Below are positions 39,463 to 50,003 of a stretch of DNA of 64,000 nucleotides, piece by piece. Each line of letters starts with the position of its first letter. Position 1 is the first letter of the stretch. The DNA is from Bacillota bacterium (GTDB lineage Bacteria; Bacillota; Clostridia; Oscillospirales; Oscillospiraceae): assembly GCA_021768085.1 (NCBI GenBank), contig JAETOJ010000012.1, forward strand, positions 1 through 64,000, written 5' to 3'. The notes beneath the pieces were generated by a model. It was given only the letters and a program-made list of their open reading frames with translations, searched no databases and was not told the origin of the DNA. The translations under genes and the position numbers were made by a program.

Positions 39463-40343
39463 AAAAAGAGGACGTATTGAACCTCATGACCGGCCTGCCC
39501 CCCGACCTCATTGAGGAGGCCGATTTTGATGCGCCCGCCAAGCGCCGCCTGCCCAGGGTGGCCCGGGCGGGGCTCATCGCCGCCTGCCTGTGTCTGGCGC
39601 TGGTGGGCACCGCCTTCGCCGCCGCCACCGTCTACCGCCTTACGGTACAGCACCATGCCTACAGCGACGGGCAGGGGGACTGGTTCGGCTACCGGGTATC
39701 CGGCGACGTCATCCGCCGCCCCATGGACGCGTTCAGCCCGGAGCTGCGGGCCGCCTATGAGGCCCGCGGCGGCGAAGCCTATGTCGGCGCCGGCTTCGAC
39801 ACCCAAGCGGAGGCGCAGGCGTTCCTTGGGGAGGCCGTCCCCCTCATCTGGCCCGACCACAGCATCGTGCCGGAAACCGGCGTGCGCGCCACCCTGTGGG
39901 CGCTGACGGGATCAGGCGACGATACCATCGGCCCGCTCAAAACGATCCATATCCGCCCCGTCAGCGAAACGAAACTGGAGGACAATTTGTCAGTCTCCAC
40001 GTCAGTGTACGTCTATACGGAAAACTTCCCGGCGGATCGGGAGCAAATCTACGGCAGATATGGCAACAGTCCCAAGGACGCTGAGCTGTTAGGAACCTAC
40101 GCCATGGCCAACGGTGACGTGGCGGAACTCATCGCGGCGGATGATCCCCCGGAATCTGGATTTGGATGGGGTGAATTCACCTGCGGCGGTCATTTTGTCC
40201 ATGACGGCGCCCTGTATATCGTCACCCTGTATTCCTATTACGACATTGAACTGGATTATCAGGGGGAGGGCTGCCCCCAGGCTGTCCGGGAGCACGTACT
40301 CTCCCAGCTCTATCGGGTGCTGGACAGCTACCCTGCTGAATAA
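39459..40343 (+). CDS. membrane-anchored protein co-transcribed with ECF sigma (possible anti-sigma)
   Basis: GTGA overlap with sigma gene; single TM segment (RAGLIAACLCLALVGTAFAAATVY). Confidence 0.6.
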   Translation: MKKEDVLNLMTGLPPDLIEEADFDAPAKRRLPRVARAGLIAACLCLALVGTAFAAATVYRLTVQHHAYSDGQGDWFGYRVSGDVIRRPMDAFSPELRAAYEARGGEAYVGAGFDTQAEAQAFLGEAVPLIWPDHSIVPETGVRATLWALTGSGDDTIGPLKTIHIRPVSETKLEDNLSVSTSVYVYTENFPADREQIYGRYGNSPKDAELLGTYAMANGDVAELIAADDPPESGFGWGEFTCGGHFVHDGALYIVTLYSYYDIELDYQGEGCPQAVREHVLSQLYRVLDSYPAE

Positions 40344-40471
40344 CGCCGCTGAAATTTTCCAGTTTCTGGTTTCCCCTTCAACAAAATCCGCCCAACGGGG
40401 TATACTATAATAAGCGCGATACGGGACAACCCCGTACCGCGCTTATTTTTGACACAAGGAAGGGACAAGCC

Positions 40472-40777
40472 ATGCCCATCACCATCACCGGCCGGGACAG
40501 CGGCCTCACCATCGCCCTGTCCGGCGAGATTGACCACCACGCCGCCCGGGACATGATGGCCCAGCTGGACGAGGCCATCGCAGAGCGCCTGCCCTCCCGG
40601 CTCACCCTGGATCTGTCCGGCGTCACCTTTATGGACAGCTCGGGCATCGCCGTGCTGCTGCGGGCCCTGCGGCAGATGGAGCGGCACGGGGGCACCCTGC
40701 GGGCCTCCCATATCCCCGCCCAGGCCCGCAGGGTGCTGGACGCCGCCGGGGTAGGCCGGCTGATCCCATTTGAATAA
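40472..40777 (+). CDS. spoIIAA: anti-sigma F factor antagonist
   Basis: STAS domain, VTFMDSSGIAVLLRAL; operon with spoIIAB and sigF. Confidence 0.9.
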   Translation: MPITITGRDSGLTIALSGEIDHHAARDMMAQLDEAIAERLPSRLTLDLSGVTFMDSSGIAVLLRALRQMERHGGTLRASHIPAQARRVLDAAGVGRLIPFE

Positions 40778-40792
40778 GGAGGGCTACATAAG

Positions 40793-41236
40793 ATGAAAGC
40801 TACGGATCAGGTGACCATCACCTTCACCTCCCGCTCCGCCAACGAGGGCTTTGCCCGGGCCTGTGCGGCCTGCTTCGCCGCCCAGTTGGATCCCACCCTG
40901 GACGAGGTGGCGGACATCAAAACCGCCGTGTCCGAGGCGGTCACCAACGCCATCGTCCACGCCTACCCCGACCGGCTGGGCAAGATCACCCTGCGCCTGC
41001 GGCTCTACGAGGAGGGCTGGCTGGAGATCCAGGTGAAGGACTCCGGCGTGGGCATCCCCGACGTGGACAAGGCCCGCACCCCCCTCTACACCACCGGCGG
41101 CGAGGAGCGATCCGGCATGGGCTTCACCATCATGGAGAGCTTTATGGACAAGCTGAAGGTGCGCTCCCAGCCCGGGAAGGGCACCACCGTCACCATGCGG
41201 AAACGCCTGGCCCCCCGGGCGGGCGGAGCCCGGTGA
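40793..41236 (+). CDS. spoIIAB: anti-sigma F factor
   Basis: DIKTAVSEAVTNAIVHAYPD, SGMGFTIMESFMD HATPase motifs. Confidence 0.93.
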   Translation: MKATDQVTITFTSRSANEGFARACAACFAAQLDPTLDEVADIKTAVSEAVTNAIVHAYPDRLGKITLRLRLYEEGWLEIQVKDSGVGIPDVDKARTPLYTTGGEERSGMGFTIMESFMDKLKVRSQPGKGTTVTMRKRLAPRAGGAR

Positions 41237-41946
41237 GGGGGCTGGACGCCCCCGCCCTGCTGGAGGCCGCCAAGGCCGGCGACAACGACGCCTGCGAGCG
41301 GCTGCTGCTGGACAACAGCGGCCTGATCTGGTCGGTGGCCCGGCGGTACTACGGCCGGGGGGTGGATCCGGAGGATCTGTACCAGCTGGGTTGTCTGGGG
41401 TTTTTGAAGGCCATCCGGGGGTTTGACACCGCCTACGGCACCCAGTTCTCCACCTACGCCGTGCCCAAGATCGCCGGGGAGATCCGGCGCTTCCTCCGGG
41501 ACGACGGGGCGGTGAAGGTGAGCCGGGGGACGAAGGAGCGGGCCATGGCCCTGCGCCAGCGGCGGCAGGAGCTGACCCAGCGGCTGGGCCGAGAGCCCAC
41601 GGTGGGCGAGCTGGCCGCCGCCACCGGGCTGGAGCCGGAGGAGATCGCCGCGGCGGACACGGCGGTGCTGTCGGTGGCCTCCCTCCAGGAGGAGACGGGG
41701 GAGGGCGGCTTCTCCCTGGAGGCGGTGCTGGGCGACGAGGGCATTGAGGACGAGCTGGTGGAAAAGCTGGCCCTGCGCCACGCCATCGACAACCTGCCGG
41801 AGCGGGAGCGGATGGTGATCCTGCTGCGGTTCTACAAGAACCTGACCCAGGACAGGGTGTCCAAGGTCTTAGGCGTGAGCCAGGTGCAGGTGTCCCGCAT
41901 CGAGCGGCGGGCGGTGGCCCACCTGCGGGAGGCGTTGACGGAATAA
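41233..41946 (+). CDS. sigF: RNA polymerase sporulation sigma factor SigF
   Basis: DLYQLGCLGFLKAIRGFDTAYGTQFSTYAVPKIAGEIRRFLRDDG; operon position. Confidence 0.93.
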   Translation: MRGLDAPALLEAAKAGDNDACERLLLDNSGLIWSVARRYYGRGVDPEDLYQLGCLGFLKAIRGFDTAYGTQFSTYAVPKIAGEIRRFLRDDGAVKVSRGTKERAMALRQRRQELTQRLGREPTVGELAAATGLEPEEIAAADTAVLSVASLQEETGEGGFSLEAVLGDEGIEDELVEKLALRHAIDNLPERERMVILLRFYKNLTQDRVSKVLGVSQVQVSRIERRAVAHLREALTE

Positions 41947-41986
41947 AGCCCGGACGGAAGATTGGTGCTCCGCCCGGGCTGTTTTT
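41947..41986 (+). terminator. intrinsic terminator after sigF
   Basis: AGCCCGG(...)CCGGGCT GTTTTT. Confidence 0.8.
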
Positions 41987-41995
41987 CGACCCTGA

Positions 41996-43681
<1,686 letters not shown>

Positions 43682-43780
43682 GTCTGTCACTCCTCGGTAA
43701 AAATTTGAATGGGTTCCGGGCCAGGCCGGAACCCATTTATTATATCCGTTTTCCCGCAGAAAAGCAACAGGCAATCTGAT

Positions 43781-44926
43781 CTATCCCCCCGTCCCCGTAT
43801 CCAGGCACACCGGGTACAGCGACGTGGCCCACTCATAGCCCAGCTCCGTCAGCTCCCGGTCGGTATACAGGCGGAACTCCGGCTCCGACCGCTCCTCCCC
43901 GTCCTCTGGCGGAGGAACGGGCCGCAGGGACTGGGGCAGCAGATGCCGGCTGCCCTGGGGGGTGTTCACAATAAGCCACAGGCCTTGACCTCCGTCCACC
44001 GGCTCCACCCCAATCCCGCACTGGCGGCACAGGTGCTCCATGGCCATCAGCAGGCCGAAGTCGGAGGCCCCCGCCCCGGATAGCGCGTCCAGCGCCAGGT
44101 CAGAGCCCTCCTCCTCCCAGGTCACAGCGGTGGTCCGGACGAGGGCGGCCAGCTCCTCCACTGTGTAGCCCTCCCCGGCGGGGGGATGCTCCTCCAGCAG
44201 CGCGGAGGACGCCACCTCCAGCTGTTCCGCGTAGCTCTGCTCCTCCCCATCTGTCCCGAAGGGGAGGTTCAGCTTCACCTCGATGATCCGGCGGGCCCCC
44301 GTCTCGGGGTAGAGGGCCACCGAGATCCCCGTCCCGTCTCCGGAGGCGCTCAGCTGGTGGTGCCGGAACAGCTCCGGAACCCCCTGGCAGGCCAGGCGGA
44401 ACAGCTGCTCCACCAGCGACTTGTCCCCGGTGAAATAGGAGGCCAGGAAGGTGACGCTCCGCCGCCGCTCGGACACCAGCCGGTTCAGTTCCTGCCGCAC
44501 TCCGGTCAGACCCATCACGTCCGGGATATCCTCCACCTCCCGGGCGGTGCGGGTGTAGCGGATGGTGAGCTTCACCTCATAGTAGGTGAGGATCCGGGTG
44601 CTGTCCAGCTCCAGCGTCCCCACGGCGTAGGCCCCCACCGGCGTCTGGAGCACCGCCTCCCGGGCGGCGGCCAGATCCGCCTCCACGTCCCCGGCATAAT
44701 GGTACAGCCGGATGGTACCGCCTCCCCGGTGCCCGTCCACCATATACAGGATGGAATTCACCAGCCCCGCATAGCTCTCCGCCCGGAGGATGGACTCGTC
44801 ATCATCCTCTACGGCGTAGTCCACATGGTCGGCGGAGGACACGTGGCCCCGTTCCAGCATGGCGGCGCAGCCCCCCAGGGGTAGCAACCCCAGGCACAGC
44901 AGCAGGGCCAATATGCGCTTTTTCAC
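43781..44926 (-). CDS. hypothetical lipoprotein
   Basis: Signal peptide with lipobox LPLGGC. Confidence 0.75.
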   Translation of the reverse strand: MKKRILALLLCLGLLPLGGCAAMLERGHVSSADHVDYAVEDDDESILRAESYAGLVNSILYMVDGHRGGGTIRLYHYAGDVEADLAAAREAVLQTPVGAYAVGTLELDSTRILTYYEVKLTIRYTRTAREVEDIPDVMGLTGVRQELNRLVSERRRSVTFLASYFTGDKSLVEQLFRLACQGVPELFRHHQLSASGDGTGISVALYPETGARRIIEVKLNLPFGTDGEEQSYAEQLEVASSALLEEHPPAGEGYTVEELAALVRTTAVTWEEEGSDLALDALSGAGASDFGLLMAMEHLCRQCGIGVEPVDGGQGLWLIVNTPQGSRHLLPQSLRPVPPPEDGEERSEPEFRLYTDRELTELGYEWATSLYPVCLDTGTGG

Positions 44927-44949
44927 TGCGAGCCCCCCTTTTGCGCTCA

Positions 44950-45030
44950 GTAGGGCGCGACGACCCGGCGGGCCGTTTGTGCCGGTGCCTTCCGTTCATG
45001 GTGCGACGGGCCGGGGTCGCCCCGCCCTAC
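44950..45030. repeat. intergenic inverted repeat (~25-bp imperfect arms)
   Basis: GTAGGGCGCGACGACCCGGCGGGCCG ... ACGGGCCGGGGTCGCCCCGCCCTAC. Confidence 0.75.
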
Positions 45031-45893
45031 AGATCGTCCTTCTTATATTCTTTGAAGCCCTCGCCCAGCACGTCATGGGCGTCGCACACAATGAGGAAAG
45101 CGTTGGGGTCGATCTCCTTCACCGCCGCCTTGATGGCGGTGATCTCCCGTTGCTTGAAGGCGCACATCAGCACGTCCTTCTCCTTCCCCGTGTACGCCCC
45201 CTGGCCGTGGAGGATGGTGACCCCCCGATCCAGCCCCTTGAAAATGGCCTCCGAGATCTCCTTGTTCCGGTCGCTGATGATGTAGGCCACCTTGGCCTTG
45301 TCCATGCCGTACAGCACCCCGTCCATGACGATGGACGTGATATACAGCGCCACCAGCCCGTACAGGGCTGCCTTCAGCGTGCCGAAGGCCGCCGCCACCG
45401 ACAGGATCACCGCCAGGTCGATGCCCATCAGCAGCTTGCCCATGGGCAGCCACGCCAGCTTCAGCTTCAGCAGCCGGGCCAGCAGGTCGGTGCCGCCGGT
45501 GGTGGCTCCCTGCTGGAACACCAGCCCCAGGGACAGCCCCATCAGCACCCCGCCGAAGATGGTGGCCAGCATGGGATCCATGGGCTGCCAGGAATAGACG
45601 GCGGTGAGCAGGTCGATGAATACCGATGAGAGGAACATGGCGTACAGCGACGACACCAGCAGCCGCCCGCCGATGAGCTTCCACCCCAGCAGGAACAGGG
45701 GGATGTTCAGCACAATGACGGTGACGCCCACGGGCAGGGCCGGGATCAGATAGTTGAGAATCTGGGCCACGCCGGTGACGCCGCCGAAGGCGATGCCGTT
45801 GGGGGCGTAGCACCAGACGAAGCCCAGGGCGTAGGCGGCGGCGCCCAGGGTGATAATCATAAAGGAGATCAGAGTCTTTTTCACAGTTGCCAT
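45027..45893 (-). CDS. YitT family membrane protein
   Basis: GVTGVAQILNYLIPALPVGVTVIVLNIPLFLLGWKLIGGR; C-terminal DUF2179-like region. Confidence 0.93.
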   Translation of the reverse strand: MATVKKTLISFMIITLGAAAYALGFVWCYAPNGIAFGGVTGVAQILNYLIPALPVGVTVIVLNIPLFLLGWKLIGGRLLVSSLYAMFLSSVFIDLLTAVYSWQPMDPMLATIFGGVLMGLSLGLVFQQGATTGGTDLLARLLKLKLAWLPMGKLLMGIDLAVILSVAAAFGTLKAALYGLVALYITSIVMDGVLYGMDKAKVAYIISDRNKEISEAIFKGLDRGVTILHGQGAYTGKEKDVLMCAFKQREITAIKAAVKEIDPNAFLIVCDAHDVLGEGFKEYKKDDL

Positions 45894-45954
45894 AGGGCGG
45901 CCTTCTTTCCAATGATGGGGTCTTGCTGCGCTGCGCCTGTTCGCAGCGCGCAAT

Positions 45955-46041
45955 GGGGCCCCCGCAAAGCCGCCCTTCGGGCTTTGTGGGGAAAGGAGGG
46001 GCAGCGTAACGAACGAACTTTCGCCGCAGGCGGAAGCGAGG
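45955..46041. repeat. intergenic repeat family B, copy 1
   Basis: GGGGCCCCCGCAAAGCCGCCCTTCGGGCTTTGTGGGGAAAGGAGGGGCAGCG..., matches 57160-57250. Confidence 0.85.
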
Positions 46042-46066
46042 GATATGCAGCTTGCCCCAACGTGCT

Positions 46067-48319
46067 TTATAGCAGCGTCATCTGCTCCTCCCCCCGATCT
46101 TCCTCCTTGAGGAGGGCTCCGGCGGCGGGCAGGGAGCGGGCCCGGTAACGGGCGGCGTTGACGATGTGGGTGGCGGCCAAGGGCTTCGCCCACTCCACTT
46201 TATGCCGGGCCTTCACCGCCATGACACCCACCCCCTGGGTGTTCCGGGTGGTCTTGGGGGTGAGGGACGCGGTATGGAACACCACGCACCGCCCGTCCGA
46301 GGATCCCACCGCCATCTCCTGATCCTCCGGGAGCAGGCAGGCGGACACCAGGGGGAACTTGTCGCAGTAGGCCCCGGTGAGCTTCCGCCGCCGGGTTTGG
46401 GTCTGGTAGGCGGACAGCTCCACCCGGGCGGCCTTGCCGTTGTCGAAGAAGAACAGCACATGGGCGGAGTAGTCCCCCGGGGCGCAGGCCCACACGAACT
46501 TTTCCTCCGGATCCATGCCCAGCTTGGCGGGCAGGTAATCGCCTAAAACGCTGGCCTTGGCGTCGTCGAAGTCGCTGAGGCGGGTCTTGTAGCACTGCTG
46601 CTTATCGGTGAACACCAGCAGCTCGTCCCCGTTGGCCCCCTCCCACTGGAGGTACGGCCCGTCCCCCTCCTTGTACTTCTGCTCGCCACTCATGCGCAGG
46701 GACTGGGGGGTGATCTTCTTGAAGTACCCCTCCCGGGAGATGAACACGTTCACCGGATAGGCGGGGATCTCCTCCGCCGCCGCGGCCTGCACCTCCACCG
46801 CCTGCTGGTACTCGTAGACGATCTCGGTGCGCCGGGGGACGGCGTATTTCTTCTTGACGTTTTGCAGCTCCTCGGTGATGATCCTCTTGATCCGGTCGGG
46901 GGAGTTGATGATCTCCTTCAGGTCGGCGATCTCGTCCTCCAGGGAGGCGGTCTCCTCCGTCCGCTTGAGGATATACTCCTTGTTGATGTTGCGCAGCCGG
47001 ATGTCCGCCACGTACTCCGCCTGGATCTGGTCGATGCCGAAGCCGATGATCAGGTTGGGCACCACCTCGGCCTCCTCCTCCGTCTCCCGGATGATGCGGA
47101 TGGCCTTGTCAATGTCCAGCAGGATGCGCTTCAGGCCCTTAAGGAGGTGGAGCTTCTCCTCCTTCTTCTTGCAGACGTGCCAGGTGCGCCGGCGCACCCC
47201 GTCCATCCGCCAGGCAATCCACTCCTCCAGGATCTCGCCCACCCCCATCACCCGGGGCACCCCGGCGATGAGGATGTTGAAGTTGCAGGAGAAGGTGTCC
47301 TGGAGGGGGGTGGCCTGGAACAGCCGGGCCATCAGCTTTTCCGGATCCGTCCCCCGCTTCAGGTCGATGGCCAGCTTCAGGCCGTTCAGATCCGTCTCGT
47401 CCCGCATATCGGCGATCTCCCGGATTTTGCCCCCCTTCACCAGCTCGGCCACCTTGTCCAGGATGGCCTCCACGGTGGTGGAGTAAGGGATCTCGTAGAT
47501 CTCGATGACGTTGTCCGCCTTGCTGTACCGCCACTTGGCCCGCAGCTTGACGGGCCCCCGGCCGGTGCGGTAGATCTCACTGAGGGCCGCTCCGTCGTAC
47601 AGCAGCTCCCCGCCGGTGGAGAAGTCCGGGGCCTTCAAAATACCCAGCAGATCCACCCCGGGGTTCTTCATGTAGGCGATGGCGGCGTCGCACACCTCGC
47701 CCAGGTTGAAGCCGCACAGGTTGGACGCCATGCTGACGGCGATGCCCTGATTGGCGGACACCAGCACGTTGGGGAAGGTGGTGGGCAGCAGGGTGGGCTC
47801 GGTGAGCTTGCCGTCGTAGTTGGGCACAAAGTCCACCGCGTCCTGGTCGATGTCCCGGAACAGCTCCTGGCAGATGGGATCCAGGCGCACCTCCGTATAC
47901 CGGGAGGCGGCCCAGGCCATGTCCCGGGAGTACACCTTGCCGAAGTTGCCCTTGGAGTCCACCAGGGGGTGGAGCAGGGCCCCGTAGCCCCGGGACAAGC
48001 GCACCATGGTGTCGTAGATGGCGGCGTCCCCGTGGGGGTTGAGCTTCATGGTGGCCCCCACCACGTTGGCGGACTTGGTGCGCGCTCCGCCCAGCAGCTT
48101 CATCTGGTACATGGTGTACAGCAGCTTCCGGTGGGAGGGCTTGAAGCCGTCGATCTCCGGGATAGCCCGGGAGACAATGACGGACATGGCGTAGGGCATA
48201 TAGTTGAGCTCCAGCGTCTCGGTGATGGGCTGCTCCAGCACCTGGGCCCGCAGGCCCAGCACGTTGGGGTTGTCCACCTTTTTGGGTCCCTTCTGTTCCG
48301 GGGTTTTCTTCTTGGCCAA
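46067..48319 (-). CDS. parC: DNA topoisomerase IV subunit A (ParC/GyrA family)
   Basis: YAMSVIVSRAIPEIDGFKPSHRKLLYTMYQM...NPHGDAAIYDTMVRLSR. Confidence 0.93.
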   Translation of the reverse strand: MAKKKTPEQKGPKKVDNPNVLGLRAQVLEQPITETLELNYMPYAMSVIVSRAIPEIDGFKPSHRKLLYTMYQMKLLGGARTKSANVVGATMKLNPHGDAAIYDTMVRLSRGYGALLHPLVDSKGNFGKVYSRDMAWAASRYTEVRLDPICQELFRDIDQDAVDFVPNYDGKLTEPTLLPTTFPNVLVSANQGIAVSMASNLCGFNLGEVCDAAIAYMKNPGVDLLGILKAPDFSTGGELLYDGAALSEIYRTGRGPVKLRAKWRYSKADNVIEIYEIPYSTTVEAILDKVAELVKGGKIREIADMRDETDLNGLKLAIDLKRGTDPEKLMARLFQATPLQDTFSCNFNILIAGVPRVMGVGEILEEWIAWRMDGVRRRTWHVCKKKEEKLHLLKGLKRILLDIDKAIRIIRETEEEAEVVPNLIIGFGIDQIQAEYVADIRLRNINKEYILKRTEETASLEDEIADLKEIINSPDRIKRIITEELQNVKKKYAVPRRTEIVYEYQQAVEVQAAAAEEIPAYPVNVFISREGYFKKITPQSLRMSGEQKYKEGDGPYLQWEGANGDELLVFTDKQQCYKTRLSDFDDAKASVLGDYLPAKLGMDPEEKFVWACAPGDYSAHVLFFFDNGKAARVELSAYQTQTRRRKLTGAYCDKFPLVSACLLPEDQEMAVGSSDGRCVVFHTASLTPKTTRNTQGVGVMAVKARHKVEWAKPLAATHIVNAARYRARSLPAAGALLKEEDRGEEQMTLL

Positions 48320-48324
48320 TGGGA

Positions 48325-49779
48325 TCAGTCCTTACTGTTGGTTTGTGGCAGGGCGCGCACGGTGTTCTTGCCATAGTAGTTGGCACAGGCGATGTTGGGG
48401 AAGCTGTCCGGGATCTCCTCCAGATTGAAGGCGTACAGCAGGGGCGGGCGAACGGGCAGGGCCTCCACCACCACGTCCGGCCCGGAGTCGGGGTCGGACA
48501 GGATCCGATCCCACTCCAGCACGGCGGCGTCATAGGCCCGGGCGGAGCCGTCCGCCAGCGCTCGGACGCACTGGCCTGACGTGGTCTTGGGGAGGTTGAG
48601 GATAAAGCCGATGCAGCCCAGGGCCAGCCCCAGGGCGGCCAGACCCCGGCCCAGCCGGGGCGGGGGGGTGCGCCCCTGCCGCTCCATGCGATGGCGCAGC
48701 CAGCCCAGCCAGTAGCCCAGGCACAGGATGGTCAGCCACAGATAGCTGTCATAGACGATATTGCGCAGCCGTCCCGGCCCGGGGGCGGCCAGGGCGTAGA
48801 GGTGGGGGGCGTTCTGGCAGGCCAGGGCCAGGAACAGCACCACTGTGGCCAGCCCCGGCAGGGGGAAGGAAAAATCCGTCCCCCCCACCGCCTGCCACAG
48901 CAGGGGGATCAGGAGGATCAGCAACGCCAGGGTGGGCAGGTTGAACCAGCCTACCATGTCCTCCCCCGCCAGGGTGAGGGAGCGCAGCACGGCCTGCACC
49001 GGCCCCAGCCCCTCAGAGGACGCCTGGCGCACCTGGTTGCCCGGGGCCAGGGCGTTGATCAGGAAACCGGTGATCAGTACCAGCTCCACCAGCAGGGGCT
49101 GCCAGACCTTTCGTTTGTCCCGGAGCAGGGCCAGCAGGACAAAGCCCGCCGTCAGCAGGCAGGCAAACAGGCCGGACACATAGTTCCCCCCGCCGATGAC
49201 TGCCGCCAGCGCCACCGCCAACCCCAGCCACAGCCCCGGCCTCCCGGGGTTGAGCTGGAGCCGGATCAGGCAGCAGGCCAGCAGCAGGGTGAGGCAGTAG
49301 AACAGGGTGTAGTAGGTGGAGCCGTTCCACCAGAAGAACGCCTGGTGGGGGCTGGGTTGGAACTGGACGGTCACCAGCAGCAGCCCCGCCGTAAAGCCCA
49401 GCCACGCCCCCCGGCCCTGCCCCAGCCACCGCCGCAGCAGGGTGTGGGACAGAGCCAGAGCAGACAGGATCAGGGCGGACAGCAACACCACAGGGGTGAG
49501 GGCGTAGGCCCCCTCGGCGATCAGCCCCGGCTGGAGAGCCATCACCGCCGTCCCGGCGTAGGTGCCCTGCCAGCCGAAGTAGTAGCGTTTGATGGTGTAA
49601 AACAGGGCGGTGAGGGGAGTGCGCCCGTCTGCCGTCGCGTGATGGATCCACTCGGAGAATGCGTAATCATCCCCGTAAGGGTGGGCACAGTCCCCCACCA
49701 GCAGGATGGGGATCACCGATAGCAGCAGCACCCCGAGGAGGGCCGCCACTGGCCAGTTCCGCTTGAGTTTTGCGCCCAT
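48325..49779 (-). CDS. polytopic membrane protein (DUF6056/glycosyltransferase-39-like)
   Basis: About 10 hydrophobic segments, HPYGDDYAFSEWIHHATADGRTPL. Confidence 0.7.
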   Translation of the reverse strand: MGAKLKRNWPVAALLGVLLLSVIPILLVGDCAHPYGDDYAFSEWIHHATADGRTPLTALFYTIKRYYFGWQGTYAGTAVMALQPGLIAEGAYALTPVVLLSALILSALALSHTLLRRWLGQGRGAWLGFTAGLLLVTVQFQPSPHQAFFWWNGSTYYTLFYCLTLLLACCLIRLQLNPGRPGLWLGLAVALAAVIGGGNYVSGLFACLLTAGFVLLALLRDKRKVWQPLLVELVLITGFLINALAPGNQVRQASSEGLGPVQAVLRSLTLAGEDMVGWFNLPTLALLILLIPLLWQAVGGTDFSFPLPGLATVVLFLALACQNAPHLYALAAPGPGRLRNIVYDSYLWLTILCLGYWLGWLRHRMERQGRTPPPRLGRGLAALGLALGCIGFILNLPKTTSGQCVRALADGSARAYDAAVLEWDRILSDPDSGPDVVVEALPVRPPLLYAFNLEEIPDSFPNIACANYYGKNTVRALPQTNSKD

Positions 49780-49858
49780 GGGGGATCACGCCTTTCCTTT
49801 GCGGTGCCAAGACTATCGAAAAAGCCGCTTCTGTTCCGATACCGGGAAGGAAGATAGT

Positions 49859-49993
49859 GTGAAAGAAACCCAGGAGGGGTGTCTTTCACGTTCAATCAAC
49901 GGATTTTTGGAACGTTCTTTGTTCCAAAAATCCGCGCTCAACGTGGCGAAAAGTCTTTTCGCCACGCTGAGCCCTCCCCCCGCGGGGGAGGGC
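49859..49993. repeat. cluster of four consecutive hairpins
   Basis: GTGAAAGA...TCTTTCAC; GGATTTTTGGAAC..GTTCCAAAAATCC; CGTGGCGAAAAG T CTTTTCGCCACG; GCCCTCCCCCCGCGGGGGAGGGC. Confidence 0.85.
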
Positions 49994-50003
49994 TTTGCAT
50001 CGT

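Noticed and set aside
39048-40343. 431-aa ORF starting at 39048
   Set aside because: Its first ~137 codons are an alternate frame of the ECF sigma gene; the real start is GTG 39459
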